From Lunularia cruciata (taxonomy: Eukaryota; Streptophyta; Marchantiopsida; Lunulariales; Lunulariaceae), in the NCBI GenBank assembly GCA_948567375.1, contig OX419756.1, forward strand, positions 2,671,001-2,735,000: a DNA stretch of 64,000 nucleotides, given 5' to 3'. Under the pieces are notes generated by a model. It saw only the letters and a list, made by a program, of their open reading frames with translations. It made no database searches and had not been told where the DNA came from. Both the position numbers and the translations under genes were made by a program. Shown here piece by piece: positions 21,849-33,038 of the stretch; positions within the stretch are counted from its first letter, which is position 1; each line of letters begins with the position of its first letter.

Positions 21849-23240
21849 TATTCCCCCGCCGCTAGTTGGTGACGTCCTCGTTGCCAGTGAAGCTTCAAAT
21901 TCCTTGATGGCCGTTTGTGCATTTTGGAGGTGGGAAAGAGGTTCCCATGTGGCATCATGAAGGGGGTACCCTTTCCAAAGGACCTTGTACTTCGTATGTT
22001 GACGATGGCCTCATTGAATATGGCAACGTGCAAGGATACCATCAACTTTGTACTCCTCATGATCATTGATAGGGACAGGAAGAGGGGGAGGTTGGACTTG
22101 ACAGGAAAAGGAAGAGGGGTTAGGAACATAGGGTTTCAACTTGGAAACATGAAAGACAAGATGGATACGCATGTGACAAGGCAAGGCAAGCCGATAAGCA
22201 ATAGGAGAGACAATGTGGGTGATATCAAAGAGTCCTATCCAATTAGGGGTAAGTTTACGAACTTGGGTATCAAGTGGGAGAGGGAGGTTACTAGAGGATA
22301 GAATGACTTTATCACCAACTTCAAAGGTGAGATCATGACGATGGTGGTCCGCATATTGTTTTTGGCAATTCTAAGCAACAAGGAGGTGAGACTTGGCTTG
22401 TTGGAGAGATTGGGATATAGTGGAAGTAGAGAATGTGGAAGTATGAGGAACTTGAGAGGGAGGGGGAGCAAGGAGAGAATCTGGAACAAGCGGATCTTGG
22501 CCAAAATTGAGAAAGAAGGGGGAAAATCTAGTGCTTGCATATTTGGAATTGTTGTAGGCAAATTCTGCTGCTGCAAGACATTCATCCTAGTTGGTATGGT
22601 GGACATTGACAAAGGCCCGCAACATATCCTCTAATGTACGATTTGCACGTTCGGTTTGTCCATCAGTTTGAGGATGATAGGCCGTGGACAAAGCAAGCTT
22701 GGTGCCAAGTATTTGGAAGAGTGCTTGCCAAAACTTCCCGATAAATCAAGGATCACGGTCAAAGATAAGTACACGTGGTATCCCATGATGCTTGAAGACA
22801 TTGTCGAAGTGGATTTGCGCTAAGGTTGGAGCATCCACGGTATCATAGGTTGGTGCCAAGTGGATTTGCTTACTAAGCTTATCCACAAACACCACGATTG
22901 CGGTGTGTCCTTGCTTTGTCTTTAGCAAGGATGTAATGAGATCCAAGCTCACATGCTTCCAGTGAGCTGATGGAATGGCGAGTGGTTGAAGGAGTCCACT
23001 CGGCTTCTGGTTGCTGGCCTTGTTCCGTTGGCAACTCTCACATGATTGGACAAAGTCTCAAACATCTCGTGTCATGTTGGGCCACCACCATTGGCGTTGG
23101 AGGGTGCCCAAGGTCTTGTCGACTTCCATGTGACCAGCTATTGGTAAATCATGGGCTTCTTGAAGGCGTACAAGTCGAAGATCACCTTTGGCTGGAACAT
23201 AGATCTGGTCTACATGGAATAAGAGGCCTTCCTTGAAGGA
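21849..23240 (-). pseudogene. G2 integrase and chromodomain
   Basis: The minus strand reads the integrase Zn-binding start (HDLPIAGHMEVDKT, WWWPNMTRDV), then the catalytic core (LDLITSL near 22940, then VLIFDRDP) and a C-terminal chromodomain near 21890-22080. TGA at about 22743 interrupts FDRDP-FIGKF where G1 has CGA (Arg). Another stop lies near 23055 after TRDV. Frameshifts occur further on. The enzyme would insert element DNA, and the chromodomain would guide it to marked histones. Confidence 0.75.
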
Positions 23241-24920
23241 GAAGGTGTTGTACTCCTTGTCGTGTGCTGTCAGACGACCGTGTACCATTTGGAAGAATGG
23301 ATCTTGTTGTAGAGCTGATTGAAACTCATTATGGACCTTAGGGTCAATGGACACCGTTGTAATTGCCGCCGTTATGAGAGGAAGATCCTTCAAATCATGT
23401 TGTTGTGATAGAGCATCGGGGATGACATGGAACCGACTTGGTTTGTACTCAAGTTTGATGTCAAACAATTGGAGTTGCTCTTCCCATCGATGATGCCGAC
23501 TCTTCATGTGCTCCAAGTGTAAGGTTTGCAACAATGGCTTGTGATAAGTTCGCATGATCACTTGTTTCCCCAAGAGATAATGCCTCCATACCTTGGTGGC
23601 ATATACCATTTTGAGTTGTTCTTGATCTCGAGTAGAGTAATTTCTTTCAGCTGTATTTAGTCGGCAAGACACAAAGGCAATAGGATGTGGTCCATCTGGA
23701 AATTCTTGTTGCAACACAGCTCCAATTACAAAGTTAGAAGCATCAAAATCTACCACACAAGGTAGTTGAGGATCATATGGTTGAAGAATAGGTCTTGAAG
23801 ACACCATATGCTTTAACTTTTGGAATGCTTCTTCATGCTTGGTGGTCCACTGGAAGCTCAAGTTCTTTCCCAAGAGGTCAGTCAATGGTGCAGCCACGTG
23901 AGCATAATAGTGGATGAACCGTCAGTAAAAACTGGCCAATCCATTGAATTCTCGTACTTCTGTAGCATCCTTTGGGGTAGGCCAATCAGTAATGGCCTTG
24001 ATCTTCTCTTCTTCCATCTTGATCCCTTCTGATGAGATCTTATGACCCAAGAAGGTAACCTCCTTCTGCCAAAAAGCACACTTTGACTTCTTGCAGTAAA
24101 ATTTCCATTGTCGTAGTCGTCTGAGGACTTCTTGCACATGATTCACATGTTCTGCCTCTGTCTTGCTATAGATTAAGATATCATCTAAGAACACCACTAC
24201 GGACCAATCCAATAGTCCCTCCAACACCCGATGCATCTGATCCATGAAGACTGCTGGAGCATTAGTGAGTCCGAAAGGTAGAACTCTCCACTCAAAATGT
24301 CCATACCTTGTGCGAAAGGCAGTCTTTTGCACATCCTCTCCTTCAATAGGAATTTGCCAATAGCCGCTACAAAGATCCAGCTTGGAAAAGTAGCGTGCTC
24401 CACTTAATTGATGAAGCAGGTCATTGATCCAAGGCAAGGGATATGCATTCTTCACGGTTTGCTTATTGAGTCCACGATAATCAATACAAAAGTGAAGTCT
24501 TCCATCCTTCTTTGGAACAAATAGTATTGGTGCTCCCCAAGGAGAGGTACTATGTAGCATGAAATCCTTGTCCAACAACTCTGGAAGTGTTGTTTGCAAC
24601 TCCTCCAACTCCTTTGGTGAGAGCCGATAGATTGGTCTACTCACTAGAGTACTCCCTGGCAATAACTTAATCTTGAAGGGCATACCTCGATCAGAGGGTA
24701 ATCCCTTTGGCAGATCATCTAGAAACACATCTGCAAATTCCTGAACTATCCAATCAACCATTGCTTTATGTGGCACTTGGCCCTCCTCAGATTGCTCTTG
24801 TGCAATCAGCTTGATCCACACCGTGAATACAGACTTATCTTCCTCCAAAGCTTGCTCTATGGCTGCTTCATTAACAAACTTCCCTTCTAGGGATTCGTCT
24901 CTCTTCCAAGCTTGCTCCAT
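23058..24920 (-). pseudogene. G2 reverse transcriptase and RNase H, one internal stop
   Basis: One frame covers RT and RNase [19 protein letters not shown] opens the [20 protein letters not shown] and [10 protein letters not shown] (catalytic Asp pair) follow, and [10 protein letters not shown] lies in the thumb. The RNase H part has VVDFDASNFVIGAVL and later FDIKLEYKPSRFHVIPDALS. The only stop in between is TGA at about 23919 (ASFY-stop-RFIHYYA), where G1 reads CGA. The frame runs on into the integrase Zn region. Confidence 0.85.
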
Positions 24921-25144
24921 GGTTGCCTTCTTGGCAAACTTCCCATCTTGGGACTCATCTCCCTTCTAGATTTGCTCTGCGGCTACCTTCTCGACAAACT
25001 TCCCACCTTGGGACTGACTATTCTTAGGTGTCTTACTCAGAGTTGCCAGACAACCTAATCGGAAATTCTTTCCTTAATATTGTACTTGAATTTGGCATCG
25101 GGTCCAATCAAATTGAACCTTATGACGTTCAAGCCAAGGTAGAT
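24921..25144 (-). pseudogene. G2 protease-RT linker, cut by G3
   Basis: The linker contains short repeated peptide units ([16 protein letters not shown]) also seen in G1 and G3. It ends at TAGAT (25140-25144), which pairs with TAGAC at 44641-44645 across the G3 insertion. A stop lies near 24966. Confidence 0.7.
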
Positions 25145-25210
25145 TGTAAAAGACCAAAACCGAGGAGAGAAATAGGAGAATGGAAACTCACATTGGGACA
25201 CTTGAATGAG

Positions 25211-25876
25211 TGTCGTGCGTATATACATCGCTACACAACATACATCACTATCAACATCATACACTATAGAAGCACAACTCACACATAAGTCATACATAGA
25301 CTCTAAAGTGCCACAATTAATCAGATTGCTTAACATTCTCAACTCAACTCAACTCAGATCAGTACTTGATCTGTCACTCTATAAATTGCCAACAACTGGA
25401 CACTGATTACAGTCAAGCCACACCCACTCACGCATAGAGAATCCAGGTGACGCTCGCCGGCCTCTGTCCACCATAGCCAGGAACTCGAAGGCTCAACATC
25501 AGAGAAGTGAGTTCTCTGGAGCTCACTTCAAAACTATACCCCCTAGACTTGAGCTAGCTCTGAAACCCTAACGGTCCCACTGACGGCACACTTGACGGTG
25601 CAAATGGTGCAAAGTGACGGTGGGCCCCACCGTGAAGTCAGTACCCCAAACACAAAATCTAACCGTCGGAAAGTAGTCTCTGAGAAACTACTAGAATAAT
25701 TCTAACTACTATCACTGGAACTCCAATGTCCAAGCATCTAGATGAAAAACTACAAATGGCATGATAGCTGTCGTGCGTATATACATCGCTACACAACATA
25801 CATCACTGTCAACATCATACACTATAGAAGCACAACTCACACATAAGTGATACATAGACTCTAAAGTGCCACAATT
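25211..25876 (-). repeat. M1 3' LTR region with a duplicated 108-bp terminal block
   Basis: A core (about 25319-25768) matches the right LTR (34677-35112). It is bracketed by two nearly identical 108-bp blocks, 25211-25318 and 25769-25876, each running from TGTCGTGCG to GTGCCACAATT. CCCCCCT at 25877-25885 is the polypurine tract read on the minus strand. The right LTR lacks this block on both sides. Confidence 0.75.
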
Positions 25877-26024
25877 GCCCCCCTAGCTGGCGGTTAGGTC
25901 CCTCTAACTCCAGATAGCCATCTACTCTAAGTATATGGTATACCCTCTAATGGGCAAAGATCAAGAGGCCGGGTGCTATGGAGCCCCATCGTTAGTCGCC
26001 TGTCTGCAATCTATACCATATAAA

Positions 26025-26306
26025 GAATGAACTAGCTATAGGTCAAGTACATCTAGGACATAACCACTATCCTTGAGGAACCACCATGAGGGGAGGAGTC
26101 ATACATGCCATATGCCATCCTCTCGAACAGCTATCACACACTAACATAGTAGCAGCTCCACCAGAAGAGCCACATAACATACACCTCAAGCCTGCACGTA
26201 CAAGTGCCAAGCTTGGGTCCATAGTACCATCAATGTTTGGAAGGTGGCATGGCGCACAATTGCGCACATGATCCTTCCAAACAACACCATCACGTCCTTC
26301 TAACAC
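26025..26306 (-). pseudogene. M1 PHD finger downstream of the integrase
   Basis: The minus-strand frame reads CMLC, then CDSC, GWHMAC and TPPL, a TAG at 26064-26066, and then WLCPRC: a complete C4HC3 PHD zinc finger, broken only by the stop. The last pair sits after the conserved Trp. PHD fingers read histone H3 tails. Its place after the integrase, where chromoviruses have a chromodomain, suggests a targeting module. The TAG fits CAG (Gln) to TAG. Confidence 0.8.
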
Positions 26307-26479
26307 AAGGACTCAAGATGGCAAAACCTCATGCACTCTCAAGATAGTGCAGCTTGTAGAAACATCAAGTGTTGTTGGTGCTGTTTGCTGTAGATATACA
26401 TAGTCGCCTGGATGAAATTGACAGATCGAGGGTCTATAACCTCCTCCTCAAATGGTAGCATAGCGTAAAGTATCTCTAT

Positions 26480-27344
26480 GCTGAGCAATCGCCAAGTTCT
26501 CAAAGGCCATTGGGATCACTCTCCAAAAGATCTCTGCCCGTTGAGAACATGCACTCATCCATACATCGAGGTCATCCAAGTCCAAAACTACAGTAGCATC
26601 TCGACGAATGGCTGCAAGTAAATCTGGATCTCGTCTATAGAGTAGAAAGTATGGAGAGAAGGATGCTAAGGAGGCTTGCCGGCTGAACCGCTAGCCCATG
26701 GCCAACCAAGGTAATTGGAGATCCCAATCTCCCAAGTGGCCTCTTTGCAAACTATACTTTTGCAATCCTCTCTTCACCGTCTGAACCACTCTCTTTGCTA
26801 AGCCATCTGCCTTAGGGTGATCTCGGGATGTAGTACGATGATCAATCAAAGCCTTGTCACACAAGACCTAAAACTCCCCCAAGAACTCTATACCCTGATC
26901 AGTCAAAACCTCAGCTGGTGCACCAAAATGACTAAGAACTCGATCCAGCAACGCATAAGCTATCCCTTCACTAGACTTGTCAGGAAGTGCCACCAACTCA
27001 ATCTACTTGGAGAAGTGCTCCACCATCACCAAAATGTACCGATGATGTCTCACAGTCAGCGGTAAAGGTCCGGTGAAGTCCAAACTCCAATGGTAACCCA
27101 ATCCCATGATAAGTAATGGGTGTAACTGTGGCATAAGAGCATTGAATGATGCTCTAACTCGGTCACAAACCACACATCTGGCAATAAACTGCTATACCTC
27201 GGTTTGCATACCGCGCCACCAATAATGACTTTGGAGTAAGCTATATGTACGCTTTACTCCAAAATGTCCTAGCTCCTCATGAGCATGACGGACCAACTGT
27301 GGTCTCTGTGATGGAAGTGGTACTACTCGCACTCTACCATCCTC
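26480..27344 (-). pseudogene. M1 integrase
   Basis: Read on the minus strand: HAHEELGHFG, a SHYWW segment and RCVVC make the HHCC zinc domain. SLDFTGPLP and LTDQG hold the two core Asp residues, and DHPKADGLAKRVVQT ends the core in place of the usual PQ.NG.AER. TAG codons follow EV (about 27196) and EF (about 26868) at positions that are usually Gln. The frame is otherwise long. Confidence 0.75.
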
Positions 27345-28019
27345 TCATACACGCAAAAGGTGTCTACCCTCCAATCTGAACCGTCTGGCTCGCTGAAGAA
27401 CATGGTCTCTCTCCTTGGCCCCAACTGTGCCACCCACAACACAAGTGCAAAGATAGCCCATCACTAAGACATCATCATGAATGTCTCGCTGAACTGTACC
27501 AATATCTTCACTCTTTGGATCTATGACCTCAATAACTCCTCCTGTATGCGCTAAGAGAGATACCACCAAAGCCTCTGCAAATATACACAGAAAGGCCGAT
27601 GCATGCCAACTTGGCACCATCTCCTCATCTGTCTCACCATGCCAACGTGCTCCGGTCTGATCATATTGGCTGGGACATGGGTTTCTACTCAACCCATCTG
27701 CATCACGGTTCACCACTCCAAGTCTGTGAACAACCGTGAAATCATACTCCTGTAAAATCAGAGCCCATCGTGCAAGCTTCCCTGAAAGCTTGTCGGACTC
27801 CATCAACCACTTCAATGGCTGATGATCATTGATGAGAGTGAAAGGGTTACCAAATAGGTAACATCGGAAATGTGCTACTACCCAAACTGCTACCAAGCAC
27901 TCTCTCTCATATGAACTATACTTCACCTCCGCTGAATTGTTGGAGCGACTAGCATAGGCCACCACAAACTCCTTCCCCTCATCATCATGCTGGGTGAGCA
28001 CCGCTCCAAGCCCCAACAT
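27345..28019 (-). pseudogene. M1 RNase H
   Basis: The frame reads GLGAVLTQHDDEGKEFVVAY, YSSYERECLVAVW, HQPLKWLM and FTVVHRLGVVNRDADGLSR. These are the RNase H strand, the catalytic Glu helix and the C-terminal DADGLSR box of Ty3/gypsy RNase H. The run is uninterrupted for 224 codons and then leads into the integrase linker with RRFRLEGRHLLRV. Confidence 0.85.
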
Positions 28020-28046
28020 ACTCCAATCATTGTGAACCTAAAATGG

Positions 28047-28930
28047 TCATCCTCTGACCGGTCTCCTCAAAATAGGAGCAGATGTCAACCTCTCCTTGAG
28101 CTCTACAAAAGCTCTCTCCTGCTCATCTCCCCAACACCACTCTTGTGTAAGCTTGGTCAGCTTTGTCAAGGCCTTGGCAATGGCACTAAATCCTCTAACA
28201 TAGCGGCGATAGAAGTTTGCCAACCCAAGGAATGCTCGCACTCTGCTTACATCCGTAGGCCGAGGAATACATGCAATAGCCTCCACCTTGGTCTGTTGAA
28301 CACCAAGTCCTCCGGGGTAGATAGTGTGACCCAAATACTAAACCTGCTTGTGGAAGAACCTACACTTCCCAAGATGTAATTTGAGTCCATGAGATCTCAA
28401 CCTCTCAAACACCTCCAACAATTGTCTCTCATGCTCCTCCACAGTAGTGCTATAAACCAGAATGTCATCAATATAGCACCAAGCAAAATCCAATCCAGCT
28501 AGGATCCTATCCATGACCCTCTAGAACTCAGCAGGAGCGTTCTTCAACCCAAATGGTAAGAACCTCCACTGATATAACACATCTTTGCCGTGAGGATCAA
28601 TAGCCCAAAATGTTATCTTGGACTTATCCTCCTCCCTGATTGGCAAATGATGATATCCCGCTCAAAGATCCAAAGTATTGAAGACCTTTGCATGCCCAAT
28701 CGCATCAAAAATCTCCTCCGGTGTACGCATGGCATACCAATCAGCCCTGGTCTGTCAGTTGATAAGACGGTAATCTCCACACATCCGCCTATCGGTATAG
28801 TTGCCATGCATATCCTTCTTGGCTGGCATCATTGTTGCTGATGCATACTCTCCATGTGAAATCTCCACCAAACCAGCCTCAAAAGGTCACTACTCCGGCT
28901 CTGAATCAATGTCCTCTCCATATCACTATA
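28047..28930 (-). pseudogene. M1 reverse transcriptase with four stop codons
   Basis: The minus strand reads MCGDYRLIN, TPEEIFDAIGHAKVF, ITFWAIDPHGKD, WRFLPFGLKNAPAEF, WCYIDDILVYS (catalytic Asp pair) and YLGHTIYPGGLGVQQ, then AFLGLANFYRRYVRGFSAI. Stops interrupt LIN-QTRAD, LDL-AGYHHL, AEF-RVMD and QV-YLGH. The middle two fit CGA to TGA (Arg) and CAG to TAG (Gln). The catalytic core is otherwise well kept. Confidence 0.85.
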
Positions 28931-29155
28931 TCAATAAGGACGTCGGAAAATAGGTGTGTCGCTAGTCAGCTCAATCCATATACCAGGTCCCTTTAGAGCA
29001 CCCAAATCCTTCATACTGAAGGCAAAACAACTCGTGTGACTCCTCAAGAACCTCCAAACCCTCCGTCTTTCCTCTCCAGTAAGCTTGGGTCCAAGATCTG
29101 GCTCCCAAGTATCCTCTGTAATTGTAGTAGGAGTGGAAGATGTACTGACTGACTG

Positions 29156-29500
29156 CTACACTGGGCCCTTGGGAGCAATAGTGTCATGCTCTCGACCACT
29201 AGAGATCCCAACCTCTATGCAAAAAACTCCCTCCACTTTGGCTGCAAGCTCCACACGTCCTCTAGCTACATCCCATGTGGACCAATGGTGTAATCCAAGT
29301 AGCCCACACTCACTTGGATGGACTCCAAGTAGACCACTCTCCCTAGTATCTACTGGATATGTCCCAAGAATACCATGTCCACTCAGTCCATCGCCCCCAG
29401 CATGTGCCTGAATCGTCTCGATAGGCACAAGGCTCACAAGTGTCCGAGTGGTGATGCCTATCAAGCACATCCTATGGTGCTCTGCTAAGCCAAGGCTCAC
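29156..29500 (-). pseudogene. M1 linker after the methyltransferase, unrecognised
   Basis: This is in the same frame as the methyltransferase and separated from it by a stop near 29501. It is Gly/His-rich with repeated LLG.H and SECGLLGLH-like text. No domain is recognised. It lies between the methyltransferase and the RT, so it is probably part of one polyprotein. Confidence 0.45.
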
Positions 29501-29503
29501 AAT

Positions 29504-30724
29504 CTAGGTCAAATAGTTCAGGTCCATAGCCTGACCTAACACCTGATGCCTGGATGCCTCTGACACTGCTGGAATAGCGGTAATACCGGTGTGAAAACCC
29601 ATCGCCCGCTCTCTCTCATCAGCGTTGGGCTCCACAAATTGCTGTAATTGTGAGTTCCAAACAAGTCCAGGTCCTCCTTCTTGAAAAGCATGAGAGCCTG
29701 GGAAACTCATGAGTGTGGGAAATGCAGCTCTAGGCTATCCAACTAGGTTCACCACTGCCATAGGTGACCTATCAGCCACTACCAATGTCTGAGACTGACG
29801 CCCAACATCCAAGATATCATCAACAAGAATGTGGTCTAGTCGCTGAATTCCATCATAAGAACGCTGTAGAACCTCTTTGGGTAAGAGGTTCGTCCACCAA
29901 AGACGAAGACGATGAGCCCGTGATCCCACTCTGGCTGCATCTAACATTACAGCAGGTCCCATCCAAGAATGGACCTGATGTGTACTCGCCACCACTCTAG
30001 TGCGAGAATCACCCATCAAAGGAACGTTCTTCAAAAGGTAAGCTGGAGAAACAGACTGATGAACCTGGAGATGTCATAGTATCCGTAACATCTCCCAAAA
30101 CACACCAGAACGAGGATCCTAAAGACCCAAACCGCGGCCCGCACGTATATGTCCCTGACATGGCCATCCAGAAATCACCAAGTGAATAGGCCCATGTCTC
30201 TCTAGGTCATGCGCCCCCAGTAAGGAAATGTCTCCTGGTAGGGCCTTCTGGTAACCTCTGACTGCTGACATCGGTAATAACTTTGGATACCAATAGGCCA
30301 AGTGTGCCACATGATGTAGAGAGACTCGCCTAACAATCTCATCTCTCTCTACATACAAGTACCTCTGTACTCGAATACCCGCCTGTAACACCGCAGCTAG
30401 TCCGGTGCTGATCCCACCAAACAACTCCAATAGGCATATCCCCTCTATTGGATACTGCCAAGCAATGAGTGTGGTATCCAGAGGTGTCAAAGCAATTGCC
30501 TCTGGAGGCTCATCCTCACACTCATCCCATGATGATACAAAGGCTCCACTCCAAGCCTGCTGCACCAACTGATATGCATGTTGCTGCAATGCCTCCTCTG
30601 AACTCCACAATGGAACATCCAAGATGGAACAATCCCACTCGTACTCCATAGTCGAGTGATCTCCGAGTATCCTCTGCATGGGCGTTCCACTCCAACAAGT
30701 CACCAGGCCAAGTAACTGCACCAC
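29504..30724 (-). pseudogene. M1 cytosine-5 DNA methyltransferase domain
   Basis: One frame, broken by stops near 30118, 30055 and 29732, carries C5-MTase motifs in order. LLELFGGISTGLAA (about 30433-30392) is motif I (SAM binding). VERDE is the motif II acidic strand. GWPCQG (about 30169-30152) is motif IV with the catalytic Cys at 30158-30160. KNVP (about 30032) stands for motif VI ENV, so the catalytic Glu is now Lys. AHRLRLWWTNL covers motif VIII. RERAMGFHTGIT and LGQAMDLN are motifs IX-X. The expected role was methylation of cytosine in DNA, perhaps of element copies. The Glu-to-Lys change and the stops make this copy inactive. Confidence 0.88.
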
Positions 30725-31487
30725 TGAAAGCTAAAACTGATGTTGCCATGGTCCCAGACTGTAGTGAGCCAAGACTACCACTACTGAAGCGTACTGGTAG
30801 GTGACATACCCGTCCCTCACCAAACTGCCAACCAGGTCTATAAGAGGTTGTCTCCTCCCAATAGTCAATGCTGAAACCCATAGGGTATAACACTGCTCCC
30901 CCAACTAGCACATCATATGACTCAGCTATTGTCGCAATAGCCTGAGCTCTCACCACCGAGCTATCAGTCGGATGACCAGGCTGAACCTGGACAACAAGCT
31001 CTCCACGTGTGATGTATTGTGTCGAACCACCACATAGAGATGTTTGGATCTGAAATGGACACCTCTCCACATCGGTCTTCCGTAACTCTAGACCAACAAC
31101 TACAGCCTTCCCCAACATAAGGGGCTGCGCACCAGAGTCTAACAAGACTCTCTGTGGTGTATAGACCTTCCCTGAAGGTCCCACCAAACAAAAAATCCCC
31201 CTCTGGTTATCCAAGAGGACAACACCAGGTGTAAACCGCGCTCTCTCAAAGGCCGGTCTAGCTGGCAACTCCTCCAATCTAGCCGTTGTTGCCTGCCATA
31301 AACCATTGGTCGTTGAACGGATCCCATGCTCCTCAACCAAGTCAGCTCCACTACCAACCACCTCTGCTCTAGTAGTAGGAACTGCACCATCCCTACTCTC
31401 ACACAACGCGGCAGCCAACCGGAATACTGGGGCTGGGTCAACTCCCAATGTAAACATGTCACTGGCTAAAAACAAAGGATGCCGCAT
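30725..31487 (-). pseudogene. M1 aspartic protease
   Basis: The frame reads VYTPQRVLLDSGAQPLMLGK, with the catalytic Asp in LDSGA (about 31142). Later come the flap and second-lobe strands (ESYDVLVGGAVLYPMGFSID). It shares the gag frame (33038 onward), interrupted by TAG at 31488-31490. The frame stays open to 30522, but the homologous reading shifts by one frame near 30720 into the methyltransferase, so an indel or a programmed shift lies there. Confidence 0.75.
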
Positions 31488-31490
31488 AAT

Positions 31491-33038
31491 CTACTGAGTC
31501 GCCCCCAACATCATGCTAGACTCAGTCTGTGTAGTAGCAGGTGGCTGACTAGCAGGTACTCCATCAGGTACTCCATCACCACCTACCATACCTGCATTAG
31601 GACGTCTAGGAACCATGGATGTTGTCTGCAATGCCTCAGATAGCGTGAAAGACCGGGGAAGTCTGACTTGTCTTCCAACCTCTCCTCTCTGTGGGTCCAA
31701 CTCCACTGATGCTCCTCTAGGCTCTAGAGCACGTACTGCACTCCTAGTCACTGCTGTAGATGCATCCACCTGTGCTGCTCCGCACATGAAGTCCAAAGCA
31801 TCTCTATCACCAGCATATGAGGTGGAAGCCTCAGCGCCCGAATCTGATCTCCTTTGAGCAATAGCCATACTAGCCAATCTTTGCTCCAATTGCTCAATCC
31901 GAGTAGCTATAGCTGTGTCAGAAGTAAGGGCAGGTACTGCACCCCTACTAGGTGTAGATCCTCTACCACCACCTCTACCACCTCATCCTCCATGAATTGG
32001 AGATCCTCTACTACCTGCCATAGTAGCCCTACCACTCCGTAACTCCCGATGTAGGTCAAAACACCGGTCACTAGTGTGACCAAATCTATGGCACTGCTCA
32101 CACTTCCTCTGTGCTGGCTGTGATGCACCAGAGGTATCAAGTCCGCTGCCTTGAGTACACTCTCTCCTATGGTGAGGTCCACCACAAGTCCAACAAGCAA
32201 CACCACCACTCATTGGCTGCTGCTGACTCAAAAATGAGGGTAAGGGTCTAACTCCACTAGGTCCTCCACTCGCTCCATAGGATCTGGGCAGTCTACCCTG
32301 TCCTCGAAAATGAACTCGGCGTGGTGCACTCTGCTGTACTCTAGAAGAAGTCACAGCCATGGATGAGGTCTCCCTACCAAATCTAGATGTCACCACTCTC
32401 TTCTCCACCATGTTGAGCTCAATACGCTTAGCCAAACCAAAGACTACTGCCAAAGTGGGCAAAGTAGCCTGCAACAACGTAGCATCACAAACTCTACGTC
32501 GCAACTCCCTGTCCAATATCCCATACCAAAATTGGACTGCTTGGGCCTCAATAACTCCTTGAATGAAACTGATCAGCCGCCTCATGCGAGTGTATGCCTC
32601 ACGTAGGCTCTCTCCAGCCCTCCGCTGAAACTCCTGCAAGCTCCTCAACTTGTCAGTCCGCACTCCTTGGTAGTTCTGCCTCAAACATAGGAAGAACTCC
32701 ACCATGGGGTTAAACCTCGATACCACACCACCTCTTGCAGCGGTACCTCCACTCGTAGTAGCACTATTTCCAGCTAGTGCACCTCCACTAGCTCCACCAA
32801 CACTACTCGAGCTAGAACTCGTAGGTACAGCCGATCTACTCCAGGCCACCGAACTTGAAGTGATGGAGACATAGTGTGGAGACCAATATTGTCTCCATAA
32901 CTCAATCTCCTCCAAATGAGCTCTCTTGAACTCATGGTAGTCATCCATTGGCGGACCCTCCAAGTGCTGAAACAACCTCTTCCATGCCATGAAGGGTGTG
33001 AACAAAGTCGGGTTCCGCATCTGCTGCAGATCACACAA
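31491..33038 (-). pseudogene. M1 gag with two zinc knuckles
   Basis: The gag helical part has FMAWKRLFQHLEGPP and SLQEFQRRAGESLREAYTRM. CWTCGGPHHRREC and CEQCHRFGHTSDRC are two CCHC RNA-binding knuckles (about 32200-32060). TGA at 31983-31985 interrupts a Gly-rich tail where Arg (CGA) is likely. The same frame continues to 31491. Ser- and Gly-rich low-complexity linkers lie at about 32850-32720. The coding start may lie upstream of 33038 in another frame. Confidence 0.8.

Noticed and set aside
22335..22634. Plus-strand frames opposite integrase (also at 5921, 35964, 36335 and similar)
   Set aside because: They lie antisense to real integrase coding in G elements and recur only because the elements do.
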